DNA from: Bryobacteraceae bacterium
GTDB taxonomy: Bacteria > Acidobacteriota > Terriglobia > Bryobacterales > Bryobacteraceae
Reading direction: 5' to 3'
DNA length: 64,000 nt
NCBI GenBank assembly: GCA_019187195.1
Contig: JABAQT010000023.1
Coordinates: 69,670-133,669 of the forward strand
The notes beneath the pieces were generated by a model, which saw only the letters and a list, made by a program, of their open reading frames with translations, had not been told where the DNA came from and searched no databases. Position 1 is the stretch's first letter. Each line of letters opens with the position of its first letter. Position numbers and translations under genes: made by a program. This document shows, piece by piece, positions 38,237-47,276 of this stretch.

Positions 38237-39226
38237 TCACGACGCTTTCTCGCTCACTTGATAAGATTTCAGGCGGCGGCTCAACGTGCGCGCGGAGATG
38301 CCGAGAATGCGGGCGGCCATTTCCTGGTGTCCATGCGTTTCGTCAAGAACCCTTAGAATGAGTTGCCGCTCGCTCGATTCGATGGCTCCGGCCGCGTAGG
38401 CGGACAGGCTCGACAGATCGCCGGCCATGGCAAACGCGCGCCTCTGCCTTTCCTCTCCGGCGGCGTGAATGGCCGCCGGCAGAGCGGACGCCTCCACAAC
38501 CGGACCCTCCGAAATGACCGCGCTGCTCATCACCACGTTCCGCAGTTCCCGTACGTTGCCAGGCCAGTTGTATGCCTCCAGGCAGCGCTCCGCCTCGAAG
38601 GAGAAGCCCGATTTCACGCTGCACTGCCCCAGGAAGAAATCCGCCAGTGGAAGTATGTCCTCTCTCCTCTCCCGCAGCGGCGGCGCCGAAATCCGTAGCT
38701 GCGCCAGGCGGTGATAAAGATCCTTGCGAAATTCGCCCGCGGCTACGGACTTCTCCAGATCCCGGTTCGTGGCCGCCACCACCCGCACGTTCACCTCGAC
38801 CTTCCGCGTGCCTCCCAGGCGGTAGTAGGAGCCGCAATCGAGAATGCGCAGCAGTTTGACCTGCATCCGGCCGTCGAGTTCGCCAATCTCATCGAGGAAC
38901 AGCGTGCCCCCATGGGCTAGTTCGAAGAGTCCCTCCTTGCGAGCCTGGGCGCCACTGAACGCCCCTTTTTCATATCCGAACAGTTCGCTCTCGACGAGAT
39001 GTTCGGGCAGCGCGGCGCAACTGACGTCGACCCACGGTTGCGTGGGACGCAGCGAAAAATGGTGGACCGCCCTGGCGAGAATCTCCTTGCCCGTTCCGCT
39101 CTCGCCTTCAATCAGAACGGTGGCGTTTGATTGCGCGAAACGCTGTAATCTTGCCAGCACATTCCGCATGGCTTCGCTGCGGAACACGGCTTTCATTCCG
39201 AGAAACTCGTGTTGGTCAGGCCTCAT
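38237..39226 (-). CDS. Sigma-54-dependent activator without a sensor domain
   Basis: A 329-residue protein made of an AAA+ domain and a C-terminal Fis-type helix-turn-helix. Walker A is GESGTGKE, Walker [12 protein letters not shown], and the sigma-54 contact loop reads GAFSGA instead of GAFTGA. The arginine finger region is [11 protein letters not shown], and the DNA-binding helix [20 protein letters not shown] ends the protein. It lacks any receiver, GAF or PAS domain, so its activity must be set by amount or by partner proteins. PilZ is encoded just downstream. No clear -24/-12 sigma-54 promoter was found in the flanking gaps. Confidence 0.88.
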   Translation of the reverse strand: MRPDQHEFLGMKAVFRSEAMRNVLARLQRFAQSNATVLIEGESGTGKEILARAVHHFSLRPTQPWVDVSCAALPEHLVESELFGYEKGAFSGAQARKEGLFELAHGGTLFLDEIGELDGRMQVKLLRILDCGSYYRLGGTRKVEVNVRVVAATNRDLEKSVAAGEFRKDLYHRLAQLRISAPPLRERREDILPLADFFLGQCSVKSGFSFEAERCLEAYNWPGNVRELRNVVMSSAVISEGPVVEASALPAAIHAAGEERQRRAFAMAGDLSSLSAYAAGAIESSERQLILRVLDETHGHQEMAARILGISARTLSRRLKSYQVSEKAS

Positions 39227-39519
39227 GATTCGCGGACTATGTCACCTTCGAGCTTAGGGCACCGGGGAATAAAGGCGTTAGAGGAATAATACCTAAGCGA
39301 ATCCCAGGTCTATCCGTAGCAGGTTCCAAGTGAGCGGTACCAGCGGAGAGGGTCTGACCGGGAGGATGGATAGGATTGCCACTGGAAGTACTGGAGCGAA
39401 AGTAATCCAGCTCACGATTTTCCAAGCTGATTCTCTTAGGACGCCTAAGAGGAAAACTGGGTCTTCCGCCAGCCTATTCTTTCCGATTATTCCCAATAGG
39501 ACTGTTCTACATCTGAGCA
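39227..39519 (+). other. 293-bp divergent intergenic region with a hairpin
   Basis: It separates the leftward activator gene from the rightward HD-GYP/GGDEF gene. The only strong element is a perfect 8-bp hairpin, CTCTTAGG (39433-39440) and CCTAAGAG (39444-39451) around ACG, about 70 bases before the enzyme start. I found no c-di-GMP riboswitch signature, no -24/-12 element and no convincing -35/-10 pair. Confidence 0.5.
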
Positions 39520-42027
39520 ATGGACCAACGGCCCACCAGGAAAGGCAAAACCCTGCCGGCGCCTGCCCGCGCCTTCATCATCCTTGTCGCCCTGTGCGGA
39601 TGTGCGTCTGTCTGGTATGGTCTCGCGAACTGGACGCCCGGGGACCCGCTGCAGTTTCTCGTCTACGCGATGATGGCGCTGCTCACTTCCGTGTGGAAGG
39701 TGGCGCTCCCGGGAATGCACGGCACTATTTCGGCGAATTTTGTATACGTGCTGCTGGGGATTGTCGATTTAGGCCTGGGAGAAACCCTCATTGTGGGCGT
39801 CCTCTCCGTCTTCTTCCAGTGCACGTGGAAGACGAAGACGAGAACCAACATTTCGAAGATTCTTTTCAATGTGACAAGCGGGGCTTGCGCGATCGTCTGC
39901 GCGCACGCGGTTTTCTACTGGCAGTTTCTGGAAACCATCCGGATGCAGGAACCAATCCGCCTGTGCCTGGCCGCGGTTGTCTACTTCCTGGCCAATACGG
40001 GTTCGATTGCCATCGTCATCGGTCTGTCCGAAAAGCGGTCGATCGCCGGGATCTGGCGCACCTGCTACTTCTGGTCGTTTCCCTACTATCTTGTAGGCGC
40101 GGCCTGCGCCGAATCCCTGCGCCTGATGAACTACCTGATGGGCTGGCAGACCACGCTGGTGATTCTTCCCATCATCTACTTCATCTACCGTTCCTACAGC
40201 CTCTACATGGCCCGCCTGAAAACGGAAAAGGACCAGGTGGAAACTCAGCGCAAGCACGCCGAGGAGATGGCCTGTCTGCACTTGCGGACGATTGAAGCGC
40301 TGGCGCTCGCCATCGAGGCGAAAGACCAGACTACGCATGATCATCTGCGGCGCGTACAGATCTATTGCCTGGAGATCGCGCGGGAACTCGGCCTCGATGA
40401 CAACACGAAACAGGCTCTGGTTGCCGCCAGCCTGCTGCACGACATCGGCAAACTGGCCGTTCCCGAGCACATCATCTCGAAGCCCGGCAAACTCACGCCC
40501 GAAGAGTTCGAAAAGATGAAGATCCACCCGATCGTGGGAGCGGAGATTCTCGAGCGGGTGCAGTTTCCCTATCCGGTTGCACCCATTGTCCGCAGCCACC
40601 ATGAAAAGTGGAATGGCACGGGATATCCGGACGGATTGAAGGGCGAGGAGATCCCCATGGGGGCGAGAATTCTGAGCGCCGTGGACTGTCTGGACGCCCT
40701 GGCAAGCGACCGCCAGTACCGCCGCGCGCTGCCGCTCGAGGAGGCGATGGCGGTGGTCCGCCGGGAGAGCGGAAGAAGTTTCGATCCCCTCGTGGTGGAT
40801 ATCCTCGCCAGGCACTACCACGAGTGGGAGCCGAAGGCGCGCGTGCAGCAGCTGGACTGGTTCCGGCTGAGCACGGACGTGAAGGTGGAGCGGGGCATGG
40901 AGCCCGCCTCCGGTTATGAGTTGTCGAGTCCGCCGCCGCGGATCGCCGAAAAGGAGAGGCCGGTCGAGTTTCTGGACCGCATCGCGGAGGCGCGGCAGGA
41001 GGCGCAGACGCTCTACGAGATGGCGCAGGATCTGGTGAACTCGCTCAGCCTGCATGAGACGCTCTCGGTGATGGCGGTGCGCCTGAAACGGCTTGTGCCG
41101 CATGATACTTTCGCCGTCTTTATCCGCGACGGAAAAGAGGTGGTGTGCGAATTTGCGATGGGCGATGAATCCCGCCTATTCTCCTCCCTTCGAATTCCCA
41201 TGGGGCAGGGGCTTTCGGGTTGGGTGGTGGAGAACAAGTCCCCGATTCTTAACGGAAACCCATCGGTGGAGCCGGGCTATTTGAACGATAGAACCAAGTT
41301 CACGCTGATGCGAGCGGCCCTGGCAGTGCCGCTGCAAACAGCTTCCGGGATCGTCGGATCGCTCGGTTTGTACAGCGCTCAGAAGGATGCCTTCTCGAAG
41401 GATCACCTGCGCATTCTCCAGGCCATCAGTTCCAAATTGGCCCAATCCATCGAGATCTACCTCCGGCTTCAGAGGGCCGAAGGCGATGCCACAACGGATT
41501 TTCTCACCGGACTGCCCAATGCCCGCAGCCTGTTCCTTCACCTGCAGCACACTCTCGAGGAACTAAAGGGGCAGAGAAGAGCGATGTCGATTCTGGTCTG
41601 CGACCTCGATGGCTTCAAAGCGGTCAACGACAATCACGGCCATCTGGCCGGCAACAGGCTCTTGCAGGCCGTCGCCGCCACCGTCCAGCGGAGTTGCCGC
41701 GCGACAGATTACGCGGCGCGCATGGGTGGAGATGAATTCGTGGTGGTGCTGCCTGACGTTGGCGCGCAGGAGGCGGACGCCTTCGCCGTGCGCTTGCGCG
41801 CCGCCGTCGAGGAAACCGTCACGGCAATGGGTATCCAGGATGTCTCGATGAGCGTTGGTATCTCGCAATATCCGGTCCACGGAAAAGAGCCGGAACAGTT
41901 GCTCGAGGAAGCCGACCGCCGCATGTACATGGATAAGCAGGTGAGGAAGGCCGGAGTGCAGCAGGAACTCATCCAGTTGATGCAGACGCTGAATCCGGTT
42001 CCGCTGCCGAGGGTCCATGGAGGATGA
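39520..42027 (+). CDS. Membrane HD-GYP / GAF / GGDEF c-di-GMP enzyme
   Basis: An 835-residue protein. The N-terminus (about 1-230) has seven or so membrane segments of a MASE-like sensor, followed by a short coiled linker. An HD-GYP phosphodiesterase domain (about 255-440) has the HD pair at His307/Asp308 in HDIGKLAVP and the HHEKWNGTGYPDG motif. A GAF domain spans about 495-650 and a GGDEF domain about 665-830, with an intact GGDEF at 736-740 and an intact RxxD inhibitory site (RATD, 727-730). Both degrading and synthesising domains look active, so the balance is probably set by the sensor. Its stop overlaps an ATG, but the next gene is better read from 42030. Confidence 0.93.
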   Translation: MDQRPTRKGKTLPAPARAFIILVALCGCASVWYGLANWTPGDPLQFLVYAMMALLTSVWKVALPGMHGTISANFVYVLLGIVDLGLGETLIVGVLSVFFQCTWKTKTRTNISKILFNVTSGACAIVCAHAVFYWQFLETIRMQEPIRLCLAAVVYFLANTGSIAIVIGLSEKRSIAGIWRTCYFWSFPYYLVGAACAESLRLMNYLMGWQTTLVILPIIYFIYRSYSLYMARLKTEKDQVETQRKHAEEMACLHLRTIEALALAIEAKDQTTHDHLRRVQIYCLEIARELGLDDNTKQALVAASLLHDIGKLAVPEHIISKPGKLTPEEFEKMKIHPIVGAEILERVQFPYPVAPIVRSHHEKWNGTGYPDGLKGEEIPMGARILSAVDCLDALASDRQYRRALPLEEAMAVVRRESGRSFDPLVVDILARHYHEWEPKARVQQLDWFRLSTDVKVERGMEPASGYELSSPPPRIAEKERPVEFLDRIAEARQEAQTLYEMAQDLVNSLSLHETLSVMAVRLKRLVPHDTFAVFIRDGKEVVCEFAMGDESRLFSSLRIPMGQGLSGWVVENKSPILNGNPSVEPGYLNDRTKFTLMRAALAVPLQTASGIVGSLGLYSAQKDAFSKDHLRILQAISSKLAQSIEIYLRLQRAEGDATTDFLTGLPNARSLFLHLQHTLEELKGQRRAMSILVCDLDGFKAVNDNHGHLAGNRLLQAVAATVQRSCRATDYAARMGGDEFVVVLPDVGAQEADAFAVRLRAAVEETVTAMGIQDVSMSVGISQYPVHGKEPEQLLEEADRRMYMDKQVRKAGVQQELIQLMQTLNPVPLPRVHGG

Positions 42028-42029
42028 CC

Positions 42030-42872
42030 ATGAACTTCCGTGTGCGGGCCGTCCTGGCGGGCCTTGCCATCCCATTCGTCACCATCGCGGCTGCCGTACT
42101 GCTGGCGAGCCTCCTGGTGTGGCTCTCTCCGGGCTACGGCATCGATGAGCGCGAGGCCGATCCAACGATCAGCGACCAGGCACTGGCGCGGCTCACCGCC
42201 AACCGCCGCGGAGGCCCTTTCACGGTTGTACGGAAAATGCTTCATGGAGATCTTGGGTACTCGATGGCGCTCGATGCCCCCGTGGCGGATCTCATAGCCG
42301 AACGCGGCGCGGTGACTCTCGGTTCCGTGTCGGGAGGCCTCGCGATGGCCTGGAGCGGCGCCGTCCTCGGAGTGCTGCTCGTATTCTGGTTGGCGCCTTG
42401 CGCCCGGCTGCTGCCGGACTTGCTCGCGGCCGTTCTGCTGGCCGTTCCCACGGCGCTGGTTTCGGTGGCCGCTTTCCTGGCCGGCGCCCCGGTCTCAGCG
42501 GCCATTGCTCTCGCGCTGTTTCCGAGACTGTATCTGTTCGCGCGGAACATCCTGCGCTCGATGGAAAATCAGCCGCACGTCCTGCATGCGCGCGCGCACG
42601 GTCTCTCCCCGAGAAGAGTTTTCGAGCACGCGCTGGTGCGTCCGGCTTTGCCTGAACTCGCGGCACTGGCGGCGGTTTCCATCCGCATGGCTCTGGGCGC
42701 GGTGATCCCCGCGGAGGCGATATGCGATTCGCCGGGGCTTGGCCAACTGGCGTGGAAAGCCACGCTTGGCCGTGACCTCGCCTTGCTTGTGCCCCTCACG
42801 CTGCTGATGACCGGCATTACCGTCTTCGCGAATACGCTGTCCGGCATCTCCACCGGCGGGAGGGCGGGATGA
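42030..42872 (+). CDS. Peptide ABC transporter permease, DppB type
   Basis: A 280-residue inner-membrane permease with six predicted segments and the binding-protein-dependent transport signature ARAHGLSPRRVFEHALVRPALPEL. GDLGYSM near residue 75 is typical of DppB/OppB. The Shine-Dalgarno GGAGG (42019-42023) lies six bases before the ATG at 42030 and directly against the ATG at 42024, which decides for 42030. It is shorter than E. coli DppB (339). Confidence 0.87.
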   Translation: MNFRVRAVLAGLAIPFVTIAAAVLLASLLVWLSPGYGIDEREADPTISDQALARLTANRRGGPFTVVRKMLHGDLGYSMALDAPVADLIAERGAVTLGSVSGGLAMAWSGAVLGVLLVFWLAPCARLLPDLLAAVLLAVPTALVSVAAFLAGAPVSAAIALALFPRLYLFARNILRSMENQPHVLHARAHGLSPRRVFEHALVRPALPELAALAAVSIRMALGAVIPAEAICDSPGLGQLAWKATLGRDLALLVPLTLLMTGITVFANTLSGISTGGRAG

Positions 42873-43672
42873 GACTCCGGTCCGCCGCCGCACTCCTGCT
42901 CATCCTCCTGCTGATCATGGCGGTGGGCGCGGACTGGATCGCGCCGCACCCCTACCAGCAGCAGAACCGGGACGAAGCGCGGCAGTCTCCCGGAGCATCT
43001 CACTGGCTCGGTTCGGATGATCTCGGGAGGGATCTCTGGAGCCGGCTTCTCTACGGAACTCGAGTGTCGCTTCTGCTGGCCGCGGCGGCCGCGCTGCTGG
43101 CTACTCTCATCGCGGCGGCGGCCGGAGTCACCGCTGCGTATTGCGGCGGCTGCACCGACCGGCTGCTGATGTCCGTCACCGACCTGTTCCTCTCCGTCCC
43201 ATGGTTGTTTCTGCTGCTGACGGCGCGCGCCTTGTTGCCCCTCAATACTCCTCCCTGGGAGTCCGTGGCCATCACGTTTCTGCTCCTCGGCCTGTTCGGG
43301 TGGGCCGGAGCCGCCAGATTGGTGCGCGCCGCGGCGCGGGCGCGGCTTGCATCCCCCTTCGCTCTGCAAGCTCATGCCGCCGGAGTCTCTCCCGCGCGCC
43401 TGCTTGCTTTCCACCTGCTGCCGAACCTCGCGCCCGTGCTCGAGGCGCAATTCCTGCTGGCGCTGCCCGCGTTTCTGCTCGGAGAAGCCAATCTGGGAAT
43501 GCTGGGGCTGGGGGTTTCCGAACCGCTGCCATCGTGGGGGAACCTGCTCGTCGGCCTGACAACCCCGGGAGCGGTGGCCGAGTCTCCGTGGCTCATCGCC
43601 CCCAGTGTGGTGGTTCTCGTGAGCCTCCTGGCCATGCATGAGTTGTGCGGCCGGTCAAGGAAAAGCATATGA
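42869..43672 (+). CDS. Peptide ABC transporter permease, DppC type
   Basis: A 267-residue permease. HWLGSDDLGRDLWSRLLYG is the DppC/OppC hallmark, and the coupling-helix region is QAHAAGVSPARLLAFHLLPNLAP. It overlaps the DppB-type gene by four bases (ATGA) and pairs with it to form the transmembrane channel. Confidence 0.9.
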   Translation: MRLRSAAALLLILLLIMAVGADWIAPHPYQQQNRDEARQSPGASHWLGSDDLGRDLWSRLLYGTRVSLLLAAAAALLATLIAAAAGVTAAYCGGCTDRLLMSVTDLFLSVPWLFLLLTARALLPLNTPPWESVAITFLLLGLFGWAGAARLVRAAARARLASPFALQAHAAGVSPARLLAFHLLPNLAPVLEAQFLLALPAFLLGEANLGMLGLGVSEPLPSWGNLLVGLTTPGAVAESPWLIAPSVVVLVSLLAMHELCGRSRKSI

Positions 43673-43685
43673 AGAGGAGAAGCAG

Positions 43686-45302
43686 ATGAGGAAGGTCCCC
43701 CTCCTCGCGCCGGCTCTTTGCGCCTTGCTCGTTGCCGCGCCGCGTGGCGGCGAACTTCACTTGTGCCTGAGAGGTGATCCGAAATCGCTCGATCCCCTTA
43801 TGGTCACTGATGAGCCATCCGAGGTCATCCGCTACCTCACCTCGGGAGTTCTGTTGCGTCTCAACCGGCGTACGCAGCAAATCGAACCGGAACTCGCTTC
43901 GGCCTGGAAAGTGGATGACGCGGGCAGGCGAATCACCTTCCGCTTACGTCCGAATGTCCGGTTCTCCGATGGAACGCCCTTCGACGCGGCCGACGTCGAG
44001 TACACGCTCAAGCGGTTGGCCGATCCGGTCCTCGCTCCGCCCGCCGGGGAAGTCTTCCGCACCGCCGCCAAAATCCAGCGCTTTCGACGTCCCAACCCGC
44101 TCGAGATCTCGCTTGAATTCGCGGCCCCGGTTTCCGCGCTCGAACTGTTGTTTGACGAAGTGCCGCTCCTGTCCTCGCGATCGCCGGTAAAGGAGAAAGC
44201 CGTGCTCGGCCCGTTCCGGCTGGCGCAATACCGCCGTGGCGTATCGCTCCGCCTCGAGCGGAACCCCAACTATTGGAAGCTGGACTCGAGCGCCACGCGG
44301 CTTCCCTATCTCGACGCCATCGTTCTCGAAATCCAATTGAACCGCGATATCGAACTGACGCGATTCCGCCGCGGAGAGCTGCAGTTGATCAGCAACCTCG
44401 ACGCCGATAATTTTGACCGCCTGCGCCGGCAGGCCCCCGGCGAAGCGGTGGATGCCGGAGCATCGCTCGAATCCGAAATGCTGTGGTTCAATCAAAGCAC
44501 CGCCGCTCCCATCGCGGAATACCGCAAAGCCTGGTTCCGCTCGCAGGCCTTCCGGCGCGCTATCTCCGAAGCGATCTCGCGCAAGGATATCGTCCGGCTG
44601 GTTTTCCGAGGACTGGCGGTGGAGGCGTCCGGTCCATTCTCGCCCGCGGCGAAGTTCTGGTACAACTCGAGGCTCTCTCCGCCCGAACAGGACACCGATT
44701 CGGCGCGAAGAAGGCTAGCCGCCGGCGGTTTCCGCTGGCGGGATGGCTATCTTCTGGATCCCGGCGGACGCGCCGTCGAGTTCTCCCTCATCACCAATTC
44801 AGGCAACCGGAACCGCGCCCGCATTGCGGCCCTTGTGCAGGAAGACCTGGCGAAACTCGGGGTGAAGGTGAACGTGACGGCTCTCGATTTTCCCGCTCTC
44901 ATTGAGCGGCTCAACCACACACACGACTACGAGGCATGCCTGCTCAGTCTCTCCGGCATCGACCTCGACCCGAACGACCAGATGAACGTCTGGCTCAGTT
45001 CGTCGTCTCATCATCCCTGGAATCCAAGGCAGGCTAAGCCGGCAACCCCATGGGAGGCCGATATCGACCGCCTGATGAGAGAACAGGCCGCAAGCTATGA
45101 TCCGCAAGTGCGCCGGGGGGCAATCGGCCGGCTGCAGGAGATCGTCCGGGAACAGGCTCCGGTGATCTTCCTCGTGCACCCTCATGCCTTGATGGCCGTT
45201 GGTTCGGCCGTTCACGGATTGGAGCCCAGTTCCCTCAAGCCGCGTCTGCTGTGGAATGCCGAGCGTCTCTACCTCGAGCAGCCGGTGGCCGGTAAGCGAT
45301 GA
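43686..45302 (+). CDS. Peptide ABC transporter substrate-binding protein
   Basis: A 538-residue family-5 solute-binding protein. The start at 43686 follows an AGAGGAGA Shine-Dalgarno and opens a signal peptide (MRKVPLLAPALCALLVAA). The family signature FRLRPNVRFSDGTPFDAADVEYTL is at about residues 85-108. No lipobox cysteine is seen at the cleavage site, so it is probably a free periplasmic protein. It overlaps the ATPase gene by four bases. Substrate could be a peptide, nickel chelate or sugar oligomer; the family does not settle it. Confidence 0.88.
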   Translation: MRKVPLLAPALCALLVAAPRGGELHLCLRGDPKSLDPLMVTDEPSEVIRYLTSGVLLRLNRRTQQIEPELASAWKVDDAGRRITFRLRPNVRFSDGTPFDAADVEYTLKRLADPVLAPPAGEVFRTAAKIQRFRRPNPLEISLEFAAPVSALELLFDEVPLLSSRSPVKEKAVLGPFRLAQYRRGVSLRLERNPNYWKLDSSATRLPYLDAIVLEIQLNRDIELTRFRRGELQLISNLDADNFDRLRRQAPGEAVDAGASLESEMLWFNQSTAAPIAEYRKAWFRSQAFRRAISEAISRKDIVRLVFRGLAVEASGPFSPAAKFWYNSRLSPPEQDTDSARRRLAAGGFRWRDGYLLDPGGRAVEFSLITNSGNRNRARIAALVQEDLAKLGVKVNVTALDFPALIERLNHTHDYEACLLSLSGIDLDPNDQMNVWLSSSSHHPWNPRQAKPATPWEADIDRLMREQAASYDPQVRRGAIGRLQEIVREQAPVIFLVHPHALMAVGSAVHGLEPSSLKPRLLWNAERLYLEQPVAGKR

Positions 45303-46099
45303 GCCTCCCCCTGCTCGATGCCAGGCTGTCCGTGCGCTACGGCAAACAGACCGTACTGACGGACGTGGACTTGCGCGTGGAAGAAGGAGAAATGGTGGGG
45401 CTCGCGGGCATGAGCGGGTCCGGGAAAAGCTCCCTTGCGCTGGCGCTGATGCGGCTGCTCCATCTGCGCGGCGGGTCCGTCAGCGGAGAGTTGCGCCTGA
45501 GGGGAAGGGATCTGCTGGCGATCTCCGAAAAAGAGATGCGGAGCGTGCGGGGACGCGAGATAGCGCTGGTGCTGCAAAGCGCGCAGGCCGCGCTCAACCC
45601 GGCGTTGACGCTCGAACGGCAGTTTCAACTTGCATGGGAAGCGCACTCCCGGGTCTGCTGGCGCTCAAAGCGGGAGGACGTCAGGCGCCTGCTCGAAAGC
45701 TTTCGTCTCCCCTCGGAGCCGGACTTTCTCGGTCGGCGGCCGGACGAAGTAAGCGTGGGGCAGGCGCAACGCGTTCTCATCGCCATGGCGATGCTTCACA
45801 AGCCCGCCCTGCTTGTGGCGGATGAGATCACAAGCGCCCTCGATCCGCTTACCGAACGGGAGGTGCTCGACGTGTTGCGCACCGCTAACCGCGAATGGGG
45901 GACGGCGGTTCTCTTCGTCTCGCATAACCTCCATGCGCTGGTTTCGCTTTGTCACGGCCTGGCGGTGCTGCACGAGGGGAGGATCATGGAACGAGGGCCG
46001 TCAGCAGCCATTCTCCGCGCTCCCCGGCACGACTACACCCGCCGGTTGTTATCCACGCTTCACGCTCCGGAATCCTTTTCTCCCGCCATGAAACGGTAG
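45299..46099 (+). CDS. Peptide ABC transporter ATPase, DppD type
   Basis: A 266-residue ATPase. Walker A is GMSGSGKSS, the Q-loop is in LVLQSAQAALNP, Walker B is LLVADEITSALD and the switch histidine is in FVSHNL. The ABC signature is VSVGQAQRV rather than LSGGQ, an unusual form. Only one ATPase is encoded, while DppD systems normally need a DppF partner; it may work as a homodimer or borrow a partner from elsewhere. Confidence 0.88.
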   Translation: MSLPLLDARLSVRYGKQTVLTDVDLRVEEGEMVGLAGMSGSGKSSLALALMRLLHLRGGSVSGELRLRGRDLLAISEKEMRSVRGREIALVLQSAQAALNPALTLERQFQLAWEAHSRVCWRSKREDVRRLLESFRLPSEPDFLGRRPDEVSVGQAQRVLIAMAMLHKPALLVADEITSALDPLTEREVLDVLRTANREWGTAVLFVSHNLHALVSLCHGLAVLHEGRIMERGPSAAILRAPRHDYTRRLLSTLHAPESFSPAMKR

Positions 46100-46475
46100 G
46101 ACTGCTCTCCCCTCTCCCGCGCATAGTTGCCGTTATACCGGTCGCAACGAGAATCTTGTTCTCGTTGCGGGTTCAGGCGGCGGCCTTGAGGCCAACCGCT
46201 CGCGGCAGTGCGTCCAGGCCATCGCACGAGGCCAGCGAATATTCCGCCTCGGTCCTGTCCCAAACATCGAGTGCCGGGACGTAGAGGCGGCCGTGGTGTA
46301 CTTAGCGGCGGCATTGGCGAAGCGCGCCACCGCGTGCACAACGGCCGGTTGCCGAGTCTCCATCACGTCCCGCAGTGGCTGAGTGAGTTCCTCCACCGCG
46401 GCCCGGCGATGGAAGACCAGGTTATCGCAATACTCCACTTGAGCAAAAATTCCGGTATTTTCTGATCCTCGCCAG
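46100..46475. other. Intergenic stretch with a 10-bp hairpin, no gene recognised
   Basis: The gap follows the ABC ATPase and precedes a dispersed repeat. It contains a perfect 10-bp hairpin (GCAACGAGAA at 46144-46153, TTCTCGTTGC at 46159-46168, 5-base loop) with no T-run on either side. A minus-strand open frame covers much of it (134 codons) but has no Shine-Dalgarno, no recognisable fold and a start inside the repeat. It could be a worn-out gene remnant, but I cannot support that. Confidence 0.5.
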
Positions 46476-46552
46476 CCATTCTGGCTTCCTCGACTTCTCG
46501 CTCCTGACTTCCATATCCCGGAGGGATAGCAAGGCAAAGCCTTGGCCGGTTA
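46476..46552 (-). repeat. Dispersed double-hairpin repeat, copy 1
   Basis: A 77-bp copy of an element seen again at 55243-55314, with about 92% identity apart from a 5-bp insertion (GACTT, 46506-46510 region). Two hairpins sit side by side: TATCCC/GGGATA (46514-46528) and CAAGGC/GCCTTG (46530-46544), each with a 3-base loop. In minus-strand reading the element begins with TAA, which is the stop codon of the sensor gene at 46550. Confidence 0.8.
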
Positions 46553-47245
46553 GGAGGTCTTCGGTGCGGCGTCGGCGATCAGCCTCAGGCGTTCGCCCAG
46601 ATAAATGCGGTAGTGCTTGTAGAGCAGATACATCAGCGCGAACGGCAACAGCGACCGCTTCCAGCCTATGATCCGGTTGGCCGCGCACATCACCGCCGCG
46701 ATACCGGCCCCGGCCAGGTAATAGGGAAATGTCCACAGGTGGCAGTTTCTCCAGACCTCGAACAAACGCTTGCCCTCGATCAGCGCCAGCACCTGCGAGA
46801 CAAGACCCGTATTGATTACGAAGAACACCGCCGCTGCGATTGCCAGATACGCGGGTTCGTACGGCGCGGCGGAAAACAGGTGCGCCACGCGATAGCTCGC
46901 ATAGCCGCTCAGCGATATCGCCCCCAGGTTGAACAGGACCTGAACCCGGGCGGGACGTTTTCGCGCTCTCCAATGGCATTGGACGATGGCCGCCAGTGAT
47001 GCCATGGCCAGCGTCTCGCCCAGGCTGAGTTCCGCTACGCCGATAAGGATGAAAAGAAAGTTCGCGGACATCGTTCCCTGCATCCCGGGCAGCTTCACTT
47101 TCCACGTGGACGCAATCAAAGCGAGCGCGGCGAAAACGGCGTACCGCGCGGCGTCGTGTGATTCCGCCGTGGCGAGCGAGAGGGCCAGTAATCCCAACCC
47201 GAGCGCGCCCACGCAGGCCGCAAAAAGTTTGACGTTCCTCGGCAT
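46550..47245 (-). CDS. Free-standing MASE-like membrane sensor protein
   Basis: A 231-residue protein with about seven membrane segments and no output domain. It is strikingly like the N-terminal module of the HD-GYP/GGDEF enzyme encoded 7 kb away: both have WKV.LPGM.GT.SANF, L.LGETL, and a W.FPYYL.GA segment in the same order and spacing. The C-terminus stops soon after the last helix (HYRIYLGERLRLI), just where the enzyme continues into its linker, and the stop codon comes from a dispersed repeat. It may be a truncated relic of a longer signalling protein or a stand-alone sensor. Confidence 0.78.
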   Translation of the reverse strand: MPRNVKLFAACVGALGLGLLALSLATAESHDAARYAVFAALALIASTWKVKLPGMQGTMSANFLFILIGVAELSLGETLAMASLAAIVQCHWRARKRPARVQVLFNLGAISLSGYASYRVAHLFSAAPYEPAYLAIAAAVFFVINTGLVSQVLALIEGKRLFEVWRNCHLWTFPYYLAGAGIAAVMCAANRIIGWKRSLLPFALMYLLYKHYRIYLGERLRLIADAAPKTS

Positions 47246-47276
47246 GAAAATATCTCACCCCGATCCGCGGTGTGGG

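Noticed and set aside
39227..39519. c-di-GMP riboswitch before the HD-GYP/GGDEF gene
   Set aside because: I found none of the conserved GEMM core elements; only a simple hairpin is present.
46133..46537. 134-codon leftward open frame as a transposase remnant
   Set aside because: A phrase resembles hypothetical mobile-element proteins, but there is no catalytic motif, no Shine-Dalgarno and the start lies in the repeat; evidence is too thin.
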